A DNA stretch of 64,000 bases from Lepidostoma basale (GCA_022606425.2 JAHDVF020000231.1:62001-126000); one strand, 5' to 3'. Positions 30,860 to 41,034 are shown, counted from the first letter of the stretch. Notes: generated by a model from the sequence alone, not told the origin. Translations and numbers: made by a program.

Positions 30860-31330
30860 ATCACAGGTAGATATAGCTGCAGCGGTTGCAGGCTGCCTGA
30901 AAGATGTCATATGGAAAAACAAGGACATGAGGACTGACAGCAAGGTACGCGTTTATAAGACCCGTATGCGACCAATCCTCACATATGGCATTGAATCGAG
31001 GGCAGACACTCTCAAGACAAAGTGCATGCTCAGGAAAACCGAGATAAAACCCTACGTGATTGAGTTAGGAATACAGCAATCCAAAAAATCTGCGAGGTTG
31101 AAGTGTGGTCAGATGGGGACGTCAAAGACGGTAATACTGGCATCAACATGTAGAAAGAATGAGCCCAAATAGGATACCATACATAGCTCTCCATGGAACG
31201 CCAAATGGACAACGCCGACCAGGAAGACTTCCGAAACGGTGGAGAGAAAGCTGGAGTTCAGCGTCTCAAGAGGACCCGCCTGAAATAACAAATTTTTGAG
31301 TCTATCAAAAGTGAAGAAGAAGAAGAATAT
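30860..31330 (+). pseudogene. LINE-B retrotransposon remnant
   Basis: An 81-codon frame (30927-31172) reads MRTDSKVRVYKTRMRPILTYGIESRADTLKTK and LRKTEIK, then degrades. RMNPNRIPYIALHGTPNGQRR and GRLPKRWRESWSS follow out of frame. It ends GAAGAAGAAGAA (31313-31324). This is the longest 5' extent of LINE-B here. Confidence 0.78.
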
Positions 31331-31675
31331 TTTCAATGTTCACTAAATACCCAGCATCGATAAGGGAATATTTAATATTTTTAATTTAAGTAGTTGTGGT
31401 TCACAGTGTTTCTTGGAATGGCGTAGGTACTAAGAATTAACTTTTCAGTAAAACTTTAAAGTATTGAATCCATTAGCACAACGTTTTAAAAGGTTGCGAA
31501 TTTCGAGTTAAAAGCGGCGAATTTTACATCATGAAACATTATCAAAAGTACCTGTGAACATTTTTCTTTTGTAAAATTTTGAATAACGAATAAACATTAA
31601 ACAAGTACCTGCAGGGTTACTTTCGTTTGGATGGGGTAAGATCAATAAACCACTGAAGGTTTTTCTTTGTGCGTG

Positions 31676-31890
31676 CGTTTCAAAGAACATTATCTCTTAG
31701 TTTTGTGTGATTTCTCCTTCTCGACCGACGTTTCGGAGATGGTTGCAGTCTCCGAGTAATGTGGTGATGGTAAGGTTACCACCACCACATTACCCTGAAG
31801 ATGGAGACTACAACGATCCCTGAAACGTCGGTCGAGAAGGAGAAATCACACGTTGTTACCCAAAATCACACAAAACCAATTACTGCCAAC
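31676..31890. mobile_element. HF5 fold-back element
   Basis: The arms 31700-31775 and 31776-31858 are inverted. The outer parts share GATTTCTCCTTCTCGACCGACG, and the centre is a near-perfect hairpin of TAATGTGGTGRTGGTAA with its complement. Both arms carry a hammerhead-type motif with the stem III loop missing altogether (GAAACGTC). Confidence 0.72.
31788..31836 (+). ncRNA. Hammerhead-like ribozyme, HF5 right arm
   Basis: TTACC, CTGAAGA (31795-31801), a stem II region TGGAGA..ATCCC, GAAAC (31822-31826), GTC (31827-31829), GGT. ACC and GGT pair as stem I. GAAAC runs straight into GTC, so stem III can only form between two molecules (ACGT self-complementary). Stem II pairs imperfectly here. 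Confidence 0.55.
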
Positions 31891-31949
31891 CGTGAAAATC
31901 TACGCAATTATATGATCTCTTAGATTATCATGATGCGTAAAATAAGATT

Positions 31950-32375
31950 TTAACTAACTAACTAATGGTCTCGCCGTCTCCCCTAAAACATGAATAAATG
32001 ACTGCTACACTTTTCTTTTCTGGCATGCCTCTCTCGATTCCTCAACATTCATACATCTTCTTATGCATGCACGTCAATTTCTCCGAGTCCTCAATTCCGA
32101 CATTCAATATTTGATTGATTTGATCGTGCCCACGTTTTCTTCTGTCCTCCTATAATTCTAGTTCCATTTACATCGTTAATATAAAACCTATACTTTTTTT
32201 AACCATTCTATGCATTTGTCCAAACCATGTTAATGTTCCTTTCATTATTTTGTATATAACACTGTAATTCGCACCGAAATCGCTTCTTATATTTTCATTT
32301 GACACTATCATACATTTTTTTTCTCACATCCGTTTTAGAGATCTCATTTCTAATGCATTTATTCTACTTTAACCC
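31950..32375 (-). pseudogene. RTE-A LINE, decayed copy
   Basis: The minus strand runs from the NALEMRSLKR region to an altered terminal hairpin and TTAG repeats. Multiple indels; the FGHM motif is lost. Confidence 0.72.
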
Positions 32376-32929
32376 TTCCAAAATTATATTTATGTCTATC
32401 ATAAAATGTTACATTTATTCAATAAATATATTTTCTGTTTTTTCTCTTCAAATATCAACGCGCAACAAATACCGCACATTCGTCTAAGAAAACATATTGT
32501 ACTCGTATTTAGAAACTGGGTTCAAACGGCATGTGTACAAAAAATACTTTGACAATCAAAGCAATATCTGATGTATATATTATATTTCTTCGATTTCAAG
32601 TATGTAGTGAATGCTTGAAATACTCTTGACAGACATGGATATCTAAATCCAAGAACAGGCAAGCAGTGCTGGAGAGTTGCTCCCAATTATTAAAGGAAAA
32701 AAGGGGGCATACCTACTTGAGACACGACCCAAAGGTCAAAATAACTCGAGAGATTGAGGACCGTCTTGGAGTCGGTATAATAAGATTGAAGTGGCTCCAA
32801 AAATACAAATGTGCTGAATAAAAATATGTGGAGGTTTGTATGTATCGTTTGGATAAGGATACCAAATGACATTTAACGACACGAAAATATAAATATACTG
32901 TATTCAAAAATCATAAAGAAGTTAAAAAA
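32376..32929. other. No recognisable gene
   Basis: AT-rich DNA. Minus-strand open frames of 60 to 64 codons around 32700-32900 show no known motif. Confidence 0.4.
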
Positions 32930-33008
32930 CTTTTCTTCTATATTCGCCATACTTTGTGTTGTTATGCTTTATTTCTTGTTTTCATTTTTTATACTCGTAC
33001 ACTTTGTT
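32930..33008 (+). repeat. HF3 left-end fragment
   Basis: TTCTTCTATATTCGCCATACTTTGTGTTG and TTTTTTATACTCGTACACTTTG match the left end of HF3 at 49240-49320. The element is cut off by the RTE-A copy at 33009. Confidence 0.62.
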
Positions 33009-33540
33009 TCCTATCCAAAAAAGCTAGAATGGCTGTGCACAGTGGTGTTCTTCTACCGACCCTTATGTATGGAATCAAAGCATGGAACTGGCAAAAGAAG
33101 GATGAAAATAGAATAAATGCAGTAGAAATGAGATCTCTTAGACGAATGTGTGAATACTCTGTGTATGATAGAGTGTCGAATGAAAATATAAGAAGTGAAT
33201 GCGGTGCGAATGATGGTGTCATGAACAAAATAATGAAAGAATCATTAAGATGGTTTGGACATATGGAAGAATGAATGAAGAAAGAATGGTAAAAAAATTA
33301 TATGTTAATGATGTAAATGGAACCAGAAATAGAGGAGGACCGAGGAAAACGTGGCACGATCAAATAAATCAAATATTGAATGTCGGCCATGTGAGGAGTC
33401 AGAGAAATCGACGAGCGTGCATGACACGATGTATGAATGTTGAGGAAGCGAGAGAAATATGTCAGGAAAGAAAAGTGTGGCAGTCCATTTTTTCTGCCTA
33501 CCCCTTGGTGGAGACGGCGTGATGGTTAGTTAGTTAGTTT
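33009..33540 (+). pseudogene. RTE-A LINE, (TTAG) subfamily, one-base frameshift
   Basis: LSKKARMAVHSGVLLPTLMYGIKAW, KDENRINAVEMRSLRRMCEYS, SNENIRSECGANDGVMNKI and SLRWFGHM run open to 33274. One A missing in the ATGGAAAGAATG stretch at about 33266 shifts the frame. The next frame (33250-33522) encodes the rest, through RKTWHDQINQILNVGHV to LVETA and GGCGTGATGGTTAGTTAG. It is otherwise very close to the 47346 copy. Confidence 0.9.
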
Positions 33541-33564
33541 GTTTGGACAATTCAACAGTTTCAA

Positions 33565-33815
33565 AACCATAACTACCAACTGGCAGAAAGCGGGCTTCAT
33601 AGACTTTTCGTTTCAGGTTGATCGGTATTATCCGTTTTTTAAGGATGTAACTCATGTTTCCGAAAGCTATCCAGCTTAGTTCAATTTATCTTTTCAGCTC
33701 TGCGGTTTGATTATCTTGGCCCAATCGAATATTGTGTCGCAGATATGTATATTCTTGGACATTCTCAATTCTGTTGCCAACGAAGTTGATTTTAAGCATT
33801 TCTGTGCCCATCACC
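33565..33815 (-). pseudogene. LINE-E reverse transcriptase fragment
   Basis: The minus strand reads MGTEMLKINFVGNRIENVQEYIYLRHNI, QTAELKR..ELSWIAFGNMSYILK, then INLKRKVYEARFLPVGSYGFET. This is the region after the catalytic core and just before the segment at 43700. One stop is visible. Confidence 0.8.
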
Positions 33816-33817
33816 TT

Positions 33818-33890
33818 TTATTAAGAAGGTGAATACGTCATTCTCATATAACTTCTAGAAAACAATCATTTCCGTAAGAATTAACTATCG
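33818..33890 (+). repeat. HF4 fragment
   Basis: GTCATTCTCATATAACTTCTAGAAAACAATC with a short tail. A single arm end only. Confidence 0.5.
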
Positions 33891-33894
33891 TTAC

Positions 33895-34187
33895 TATGAT
33901 ATTATCAGAAGTATGGTCCGACAACATAATTATAGCACGTATGTCACTAGTACAAACAGCCGATTTCGATACTTAGAGTTAGCATTGCAAATTCCATGGC
34001 GACCACAACATCATCTACCGCTGACAATTTCGAGTATCCGCCGACCACCAACTTCGGCTAACTTCACCAGTATACTACGTTCGCTCACCAGATGCCGCAA
34101 CTTGCTTTGCCCACCGCAGGCGAAGTTCCGCGTCATATTTGAATATATTAAAGTTATTTCCTGAATTCACCTCAATGAGAATAAATA
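33895..34187. other. Locally GC-richer patch with open frame, unrecognised
   Basis: A plus-strand frame at 33913-34164 (83 codons, rich in R, T, S, P) covers a GC-richer patch at 34000-34130. I do not recognise the protein or any splice structure. Confidence 0.25.
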
Positions 34188-34189
34188 TT

Positions 34190-34580
34190 TTTGTAAACCA
34201 ATAATATATATGTACAATAAGTGCTTTAATAACATCGATGTGTTCTATCTTAATGATAATGATTTAAAAAAAAACGGTTGGAGCAACCCTTCGGGGCGAA
34301 TGAAACTAGTTACTCATTTCTTGTCTTTTTCTTTTTTTTACATTTTAAAATTATATTTCATCTTTAATTATTCATTATTACTAATACTACTAGTTTTCTC
34401 TTTAACTTATCAAAGTGTTACTTTATTCTTCTTATATATTTAACCTTCTGTCAGTTGCTACATAATATTTGTGGTAGCATGTAATTGGCCTTGTTTTGTT
34501 ATCTCTGCGTGTTTATATTCATATAATGTAATTGCTGTTTGTTACCCTCAATAATAAAAACTAAATAAAAATAAAATAGA
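34190..34580 (+). repeat. Dispersed repeat, LINE 3'-UTR-like
   Basis: The plus-strand counterpart of 19070-19470. It contains GGAGCAACCCTTCGGGGCG, a possible small hairpin, and ends in AATAATAAAAACTAAATAAAA, an A-rich tail. Confidence 0.65.
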
Positions 34581-34664
34581 ATATATGTTAAGAAGTACTT
34601 ACGCTTTAATTTTTTTTTTGTAATTTTGTAATTTTGAGATTGCAGACGACTTCAAATCAAAATC

Positions 34665-35032
34665 AAATCAGTTTATTAACTCAAAAGACATTACAAACAG
34701 GAAAATGTTTAAGGCATCTATTTAGTACATGTAAAATATTATAAAAATACAACAAAGTACCAGAAACGCGTTAGAGATGGTTCGACATTAGGAAGACAAG
34801 ATACTTTCTAGAGTCAAGAGTATTAGTTCCCTGAACGTACCTTCACCAATATAAAAGACGTCGATCTCCGAGGAGACCGCGTTCAGCAGACTAATTGCTC
34901 TTTCCACCGGTGTCACCAGAGGCAGATTGGTTCTGGTGGCCGGTTGGTAAAATAATCTGTCCTGTCGCTGTCGGAGAAATCTATCAGGAACAAAAATACC
35001 AACACCCTCTAGCACGGCCGAGTTCTCGACTT
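34665..35032 (-). pseudogene. LINE-C, C-terminal part
   Basis: A 75-codon minus-strand frame (35015-34788) reads MLEGVGIFVPDRFLRQRQDRLFYQPATRTNLPLVTPVERAISLLNAV to the natural end TLESILSS. The 3' UTR and (TGATT)-type tail lie at 34668-34690. The frame is fully open but only the last 75 codons remain. Confidence 0.85.
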
Positions 35033-35179
35033 GGACGCATCTGTAATGTTTGTAATCTTAATAAATAAATAAATGAAATGAAATTACGACTGAGACTAGT
35101 TTGTGACAACCACAAGTCTGTCGATGCCATCAAACCTGGTTAAACCGTCCACTGCCTAAATATAAAAAATATTAAGTAT

Positions 35180-35270
35180 TTTCCAGTTCACATCGTTTTC
35201 TCGATGATGAAGGCCTTCAAAACATGTCGAGAAAAAAAATCAAAAGTGGAATAAACAAAGTTTTAAATCA
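35180..35270 (+). ncRNA. Hammerhead-like motif, single variant
   Basis: TTCTC, GATGATGA, a GAAGG/CCTTC stem, AAAAC, ATGTC, GAGAA. TTCTC and GAGAA give a 5-bp stem I, and ACATGT is self-complementary as in HF2. G12 is A and the CTGA part is irregular, so it is a decayed relative. HF2-like AAACAAAGTTTT follows. Confidence 0.4.
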
Positions 35271-35284
35271 TAAAAAATATATTT

Positions 35285-35635
35285 ATATGTGCGGGAAAAC
35301 GATATTTGATAGAATACCGAATGGGAAGCAATGTTAGGCAGATGATTGTATCATAAGTAAAATTAAAAAAGGATCCCTGAGATGGTTTGGACTTATGAAA
35401 CGAATGAACGAGAGAAGAATGGTTAAAATGTTGTATGCAAGCAGTATGAGTGGAAAGAGAAGTCATGGAAGACCAAGGAAAGCATGGCATGACCAAATTA
35501 ATCAGATACCGAAAGGCGGCCACATTCGAAAAATCGATGAATGTGGAGGAAGCTAGATAGGTGTGTCAGGAGAGAACGGTATGGTGATCCACCCTCTCTG
35601 CCTGCCCCTCCGGGGAAACGGCGTGATTGTTGGTT
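35285..35635 (+). pseudogene. RTE-A LINE, UCC-loop subfamily, decayed
   Basis: Reads MCGKTIFDRIPNG, ADDCIISKIKKGSLRWFGLMKRMNERRMVKMLYASSMSGKRSHGRPRKAWHDQINQI in pieces, then a CCCCTCCGGGG hairpin and ACGGCGTGATTG. Frameshifts at about 35325 and 35530. Confidence 0.8.
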
Positions 35636-35985
35636 TGTTCATGTAATGGCACCAGCCTATATATCTGAACTTGGTGTTGTTGATAGGCTTAACTTGCGGC
35701 AATCTACCCTTCGATCAGCAAACTCCTCGGCAATAGGCCGATTAGTTGAGCCAAAGCGCAACCCTCAAACAAATTTCGGAGATCGGGTCTGACCGCAGGT
35801 CCGTCCGCCTGGAATATGCTTCCTGCATGCCTCAGATGCATTGACAATCCGAAAGATTTTTAAATCTCGCCTAAAACCCCACCTTTTCAAAATATCGCAT
35901 AAATTGTAAACAACGGTTATCTGATTACTACACAGAAGGGTTTCCACCACATACCCGAGGCTGTTATAGGGCGCAGCGTCACCTT
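35636..35985 (+). pseudogene. LINE-F (CR1/L2-like) C-terminal remnant
   Basis: Reads HVMAPAYISELGVVDRLNLRQSTLRSANSSAIGRLVEPKRNPQTNFGDRV, then (shifted) an AF..RLKPHLFK-type end. The pattern AP.YL...L, LRS, FGDR.F..A.P..WN.LP is the C-terminus of CR1/L2-clade LINEs. A stop at about 35790 replaces the FA residues. Its 3' tail may be at 36565-36615 (AAACGGCGC.., ATTATTATTAT). Confidence 0.75.
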
Positions 35986-37020
35986 TTCGTCAGCCTCACT
36001 TGTACACTTTCTAGGCCTGTCCCCGTCCATCCGGGACATACATTTAATTTGCTCAAAAACAATGAGATGTCAGGCCACATCCACTCTACTTTGTAATTCC
36101 TTCTGGGTCCCGCACTTCCACATATAAACTACTATTTATTAAAAATATAGAAATAATAACAATCTTACAAAATAGAGTCTTACCACCTAGTTTTAAACAT
36201 AATACACACTTAGAACTATTCACATGGAGGAAGACGGGACACAGTATGAGGGAGGAGGAGGGATGTGAGGATCTGGTGTGGAGCAAAGTAGAGGGGGTCA
36301 GCAAGGTTAGAGTAGAGGGAAGGGTACAAAATAAAGTATACGAGTAAATAATCTAAAAACAAAACAGTATAAAATTAAAGTACATTGGGCAATCCACGCC
36401 CCACCAGGGGGCAGTATATACTTCGGGTCAGAACAGTCAACGGGAGCCAGTGGTAACACAGTCCAGAGACAGTCGCCACAGGACTCGCAGAACGCAACAC
36501 AGGGCAGCCAGCAGGCAGCATGGCTGCATGTCAAGATACATAAAGTATATCATAAATGGACTTGAGGTGAGCTATTTACGAAAACGGCGCTATACAAATT
36601 AGCCGAATTATTATTATATTCATTATGGAATTCTACAATTTTCACACCTTCATTTTACCCAAAATTAAAAAATTAAGTAAAATAAGTTTTTTTTGGTATT
36701 TTCCACTTTACTTTAGACAGCTGAATACCGTATTATCATAACTCGGTTAGTATTATTCAAAAACTAAGCACGTAACACAAAGATCGATGTTATTTACATT
36801 GAATTTCAAAGGCCGCTCTCTGTCTCTCCAAATATTGCGATAGCTATCGCTCCCCTATTGCGCTTTCCTCTTCACTCTTGCTACTCGTACATCCTAACGA
36901 GGGGCAATAAAAACCGAGTGTCCCACTTGGCGAGTGCATTTAAATTCGGCGTACTCATTCAACAGTTCCGATGCGCAAAAACATAACTTCATTACGGAAA
37001 ACTCATTTTATTTATATTTT
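35986..37020. other. Mostly unrecognised DNA
   Basis: Contains a possible detached LINE-F 3' end at 36565-36615 and a purine-rich stretch at 36225-36330. There are unrecognised minus-strand frames of 72 and 75 codons (36304-36086, 36534-36307). No host gene can be supported. Confidence 0.35.
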
Positions 37021-37024
37021 TTAT

Positions 37025-37350
37025 AAGGATTAATTGTATCTCAATAGAGACGAAGATGTAAATTGTTTTCTGGGAAGAGACGGTGGTGGCCGAGCCTCTT
37101 CCAGAACTTATGACCTGTCATTGGTTGGATTGAGCGATCGCTTTATGTTTAACAACATTCCCTATTCCGCCTAATGACCACCACGTCTGACAAATTTTTG
37201 GAACTTGAATATATGGTAGGTTTCCTCGCCTATCTTTACATTTTTAAGTTCACTCTACACTAGCGTCATCTATTAAGATTAGAAAGCATTAAGCAGAAAA
37301 CCTTTATCATTGTACTGTGAAAGTCTCTGCAAATCATACAGTACTAGATT
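37025..37350 (+). mobile_element. MITE-T, left part
   Basis: Begins AAGGATTAATTGTATCTC with the shared TIR, then GGTGGCCGAG, GACTTATGACCTGTCATTGG and CTAGCGTCATCTATTAAG. The right TIR is missing, so the copy is truncated. Confidence 0.72.
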
Positions 37351-37479
37351 TCGCCTAGAGATGTCTCTCGATTTTAAAATCACAGAGACACGAGACAGGA
37401 CGAGTTTAGGTGGTCAGCTAGAATCCTGAAGTGGAGGCCTTTTGCAAATAGCAGAAAAGGCTTAGGAAGGTGGATAATA

Positions 37480-38105
37480 AAAATGATATGCTAACATTCA
37501 AAGCGCTGTTTTTGTGGTGTAATCACCCCAAGGGCGCATTAAAACGTATTTTAAATCTAAATGTGAACGCTGCATCTGATTTATATTAGCGATCGATTAG
37601 AAAGTATAATTGAACAAAATATAAGTTTTAAATTGGGTATGAAATATGAAAAATATGGGTTTTCTGCTTAGATCTGAAGTCTGTCGGATCATTTATGCAT
37701 CTGAGATGTGAAGGAAGACTGTTCCAAGCTGATGGACCGGCTACCGCAAACACTCGATCCCCATAATTTGTACTAGGGTAACGCTTTGGCTCAACTAACT
37801 TGAGTTCGCCGAGCAAAGTGTGGATTTCCTTGTATTGTAGAGCTGTCCGTTATACCGGATATATAATTTGGAGCTATTCCATGTTATGCTTTGAAGACTG
37901 TCCAGCAAAGTTTATACTGCATTTTTCTGGACTCTTAAGCCAGTAAAGTTCTCTGAGATGTTGTGTTATTTGGGACTTTTTGTAATGCCTCTAATGAGTC
38001 TTGCTTCTGCATTGAACGCAAATCGTAGTTTGTTGAATTGTTGTTTCGGAATGTTTGCATAAATTCCATTACAATAGTCAAGTCACACCAGCTACAAGAG
38101 TTTTG
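37480..38105 (-). pseudogene. LINE-F (CR1/L2-like), C-terminal part and 3' UTR
   Basis: A 62-codon minus-strand frame (37816-37628) reads GELKLVEPKRYPSTNYGDRVFAVAGPSAWNSLPSHLRCINDPTDFRSK. Upstream (38100-37830), in broken frames, are WTVFKA.HGIAPNYIS.. and conserved-region codons. Downstream the 3' UTR (37625-37490) matches 47120-47260. Confidence 0.82.
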
Positions 38106-38292
38106 AAGAGTTTTTTTTTGGATTATCCAACTTAAAAATAGTAGTAGGTGGCAACAAATAGTCCAAGATAGAAAATGTAGGAAGAGTTTAAAAGAGTTAT
38201 CAAAAATACTGAAATAAATTAATTTTTTTAACTAACGTATTTAATATACTTAGGAAAATAAAAATAATTTCGTTTAATCCACACATAGGAAA

Positions 38293-38338
38293 AAGCACGA
38301 CATGTTTCGAAAGATAACTCCATCTTCAGGTGTGAAAA
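38293..38338 (-). ncRNA. Hammerhead ribozyme, HF2 left arm
   Basis: CACAC, CTGAAGA (38329-38323), stem II GGAG TTAT CTTTC with G.U pairs, GAAAC (38308-38304), ATGTC, GTGC. Core residues are intact. Stem I is CAC/GTG. Confidence 0.7.
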
Positions 38339-38582
38339 TATAATAAAAACTAAACAAAGAAATACTAATATAAAAACGCATTTAAAATTCGATAAAATAA
38401 TTTAATAATAATAATAATAATAGTTTTTTATTATCATCATGTATTATTATTATTTCATATTATTTATTAGTTCTTACCATTAAAAAATATATATATTTGT
38501 ACTTAGCCCAGGTTAATTTTTAAATTTAAATTTTTTATCGAATTTTAATTGCGTCTTTCATTGTTTAGTTTTTATTATATTT

Positions 38583-38625
38583 TTACACCTGAAGATGGAG
38601 GTTTACTCCGAAACATGTCTTGTTT
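38583..38625 (+). ncRNA. Hammerhead ribozyme, HF2 right arm
   Basis: TACAC, CTGAAGA (38589-38595), stem II GGAG GTTTA CTCC, GAAAC (38610-38614), ATGTC (site at 38619), TTGT. The core is intact. The first stem I pair is C/T, so stem I is weak in this copy. Confidence 0.7.
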
Positions 38626-38735
38626 TTTAATATTTATTTTAATATTTGTGGATTAAACAAAGTTATTTTCAATTTCCCAAGTATATAGCTATGGAATTCC
38701 ACAGTGTTAATGCCTTAGCGTTCAATAACGTACTT

Positions 38736-38830
38736 AAGGGGTAGGCAGAAATAATTAAAGACATTCATCATGTCATGTACGTACATTGATTTATCTGACT
38801 CCTGACATGGTCGACATTGAATAAATTGTT
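38736..38830 (-). pseudogene. RTE-A LINE, short 3' fragment
   Basis: Covers AAGGGGTAGGCAGAAATAAT (complement of SAYP) and a degraded MTRCMNV/GHV region, with an internal deletion. Confidence 0.6.
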
Positions 38831-38834
38831 TATT

Positions 38835-39270
38835 CGAAAAAAAAATCTAACGATAAATCTGAGTTACCACGTTGTTCACTGAACCAGCGTGATATATTTC
38901 CACGAACACAGAGACCAGCTCACAGGACACCTAACGAAACTAGTGAAAGAGTAAAATTTATGAGCAGTAAAATAGTAATTTCATGTAGCAGGCGACTCTA
39001 CTTCAGTATTAAATTTTAAAATGACATAAATCTGGCCCACTAGATTTTCATCTGCATGCCTTTATGTTGCCTTAGAGGACTCTTTATTAGACGGATAAAT
39101 ACACAATATTATAACTTTCTCGTTCAATTATGAAACCTGTTACTAACCAAAATATAACTAATCCAATTTTTAAATAATAATTAAATAAAACGATGTTTTT
39201 TAACTATCCTATAATCCAATTTTTTATTGTTTAAATAAAAAAACTTTGTAATAAATATCACAATTGAATA
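38835..39270. other. No recognisable gene
   Basis: AT-rich DNA. An HF1-like AACTTTGTAATAAATATCACAATTG scrap lies at 39240-39265, just left of the RTE-A tail. Confidence 0.4.
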
Positions 39271-39274
39271 ATTA

Positions 39275-39755
39275 AACTAACTAACCATCACGCCGTCTCC
39301 CCGAAGGGGTAGGCAGAAATAACGGACTGCTACACTTTTCTTTCCTGACATATTTGTGTCATGCAAGTCCGTCAATTTCTCTGACTCCTCACGTGGCCGA
39401 CATTCAATATTTGATTTATTTGATCGTGGCACGTTCTCCTCGGTCTTCCTCTATTTCTGGTTCCATTTACATCATTAACATATAATTTTTTTACCATTCT
39501 TTCTTCATTCATTCTTTCCATATGTCCAAACCATCTTAATGATCCTTTCATTATTTTGTTCATAACACCACCATTCGCACCGCATTCACTTCTTATATTT
39601 TCATTCGACATTCTATCATACACGAGTATCTACACATTCGTCTAAGAGATCTCATTTCTACTGCATTTATTCTACTTTCATCCTTCTTTTGCCAGTTCCA
39701 TGCTTCGATTCCATACATAAGGGTCGGTAGAAGAACACTATCAATACGAATGAAA
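39275..39755 (-). pseudogene. RTE-A LINE, (TTAG) subfamily
   Basis: An 83-codon minus-strand frame (39623-39372) reads MYDRMSNENIRSECGANGGVMNKI, GSLRWFGHMERMNEERMV, RNRGRPRRTCHDQINQIL. Part of the C-terminal RRACMTRC segment is deleted at about 39360. The end CCCCTTCGGGG and TTAG repeats lie at 39283-39310. Upstream codons reach VLLPTLMYGIEAW at 39735. Confidence 0.85.
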
Positions 39756-39977
39756 ACGTCAGTTTTATAGCTGTTTTATTATATTTTATAGGAACGACGT
39801 GTTTCGTCCTTCTAAGGCATTATAAAATGCAGACTCAATCAAAATTTAAGCATTATCATATGCAGATCAAATGCAATAGGTCATCCCCATAAAATGTATT
39901 AAAACTTCTAGAAAACTGACGTTTTCATTCGTATTAATTATTTAATACGGAGTTTTACATCACTGTTCAAGAATCAA
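39743..39977. mobile_element. HF4 fold-back element
   Basis: The arms 39752-39830 and 39835-39925 are inverted (ACGTCAGTTTTATAG, GGAACGACGTGTTTCGTCC with partners). The tail is TATTTAATACGGAGTTTTACATC.. and AAGAATCAATAAA. The minus-strand core of the left arm reads TTATAATGCC..GACGAAAC, not a canonical hammerhead. Confidence 0.65.
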
Positions 39978-39999
39978 TAAACTTCACAATTGATTACAT

Positions 40000-40056
40000 T
40001 TTGTCGCGACAACTGTTTCGCTTACTGATGTTAGCATCGTCAAGTCTTACAATCAA
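40000..40056 (-). ncRNA. Hammerhead ribozyme motif, HF1 left arm (C3 mutated)
   Basis: TTGTAAGAC, TTGACGA (40043-40037), stem II GCTAAC..GTAAGC, GAAAC (40019-40015), AGTTGTC, GCGACAA. Stem I TTGT/ACAA is present. C3 is T and stem III has lost self-complementarity at one base. Confidence 0.65.
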
Positions 40057-40118
40057 CTCGATCATCGTCAGGTCTTACAATCAACTCAAGTTTGTACGAT
40101 TGTACAAACTTGAGTTGA

Positions 40119-40171
40119 TTTCAAGACCTGACGATGCTAACATCGGTTAGCGAAACAGCTGTCGTTACAAA
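40119..40171 (+). ncRNA. Hammerhead ribozyme, HF1 right arm
   Basis: CAAGAC, CTGACGA (40128-40134), a perfect stem II GCTAAC ATCG GTTAGC, GAAAC (40152-40156), AGCTGTC (site at 40163), GTTACAAAA. All core positions are intact. This copy with 46396 and 8411 provides the stem II covariation. Confidence 0.78.
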
Positions 40172-40284
40172 ATATAATCAATTGTGATATATATAACAAA
40201 GTTTTTTATTTAAACAGTTAATAATGTTGAAATATTAAAATGTTTCCACCAAAACAATAGATGATCTAATCCAATTTTTGTACA

Positions 40285-40815
40285 TAACTAACTAACCATT
40301 ACGCCGTCTGCCCGAAGTGGTAGGCAGAAATAATGGACTGGCATACTTTTCTTTCCTGACTTATTTCTCTCGCTTCGTCAAAATTCATAAATCGTGCCAT
40401 GCACACGCGTCGATTTCTCCGACTCCTCACGTGGCCGACATTCAATATTTGATTCATTTGATCATAAAACGTTTTCCTCAGTTTTCCTCTTCCATTGACA
40501 TCGTTTACTCGTTACATACATCGTTAACTTGTTCCATTTACATCGTTAACATCGTTACTTTTTTTACAATTATTTATTCATTTATTCTTTCCATGTGTCC
40601 AAACCATCTTAATGATCCGATCATTATTATGTTAACATAACACCATGTTATAACACCTTTATTCGCACCGCATTCACTTCTTAAATTTTCATTCGACACT
40701 CTATCATTCTCGTACACAGAGTATCTACACATTCGTCTAAGAGATCTCACTTTTACTGCATTTATTATACTTTTATCCTTCATTTGCCAGTTCCACGCTT
40801 CGCTTCCATTATAAT
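40285..40815 (-). pseudogene. RTE-A LINE, decayed copy
   Basis: A 69-codon minus-strand frame (40783-40574) reads MKDKSIINAVKVRSLRRMCRYSVYENDRVSNENLRSECGANKGV and GSLRWFGHMERINE, with a small insertion. Downstream, duplications around the NDVNG codons (40490-40560) shift the frame. The terminal hairpin is altered (GCCCGAAGTGG) and TTAG repeats are at 40287-40296. Confidence 0.82.
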
Positions 40816-41034
40816 TTTCTTAATGTGTTATAAAAAAAGTAAAATATCATGAGAAAAATTCGTCATCATATTTTCCAAATTCTTAGAATCCTGTCATCAT
40901 ATTTTTGAAATTCTTAGAATTTTTAGAATCCACAGAAATACCCAGAAACTAAACTTACAATGCACCTTTAATTGTTAACCGCTTCCACAAATAATCTGTG
41001 TAGAAGTGGGGGGGGACATACCCCAAAGTCTATA

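Larger units (their letters stand above)
38230..38722. mobile_element. HF2 fold-back element, long form
   Basis: The arms run from AAAATAATTTCGTTTAATCCAC at 38258 to the complement near 38660. The inner parts also pair (TTTAAAATTCGATAAAA with TTTTTATCGAATTTTAA), around an AAT microsatellite at 38401-38425. One hammerhead per arm on opposite strands. The right end is GGAATTCCACAGTGTTAATGCC, as at 17175. Confidence 0.78.
39978..40262. mobile_element. HF1 fold-back element, complete palindrome
   Basis: The arms run from CACAATTGATTACATTTTGTCGCGAC (39986) to the complement ending ATCAATTGTGATAT (40190). Each holds a hammerhead on opposite strands. The centre is a perfect 16-bp hairpin, CAACTCAAGTTTGTAC with its complement (40083-40118), after a duplicated CATCGTCAGGTCTTAC. 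The right flank is the complement of the HF1 leader (to 40262). This is the best preserved HF1. Confidence 0.82.

Noticed and set aside
38401..38425. CRISPR-like or satellite array
   Set aside because: It is a simple AAT microsatellite inside HF2. No regularly spaced repeats with unique spacers were seen anywhere in the window.
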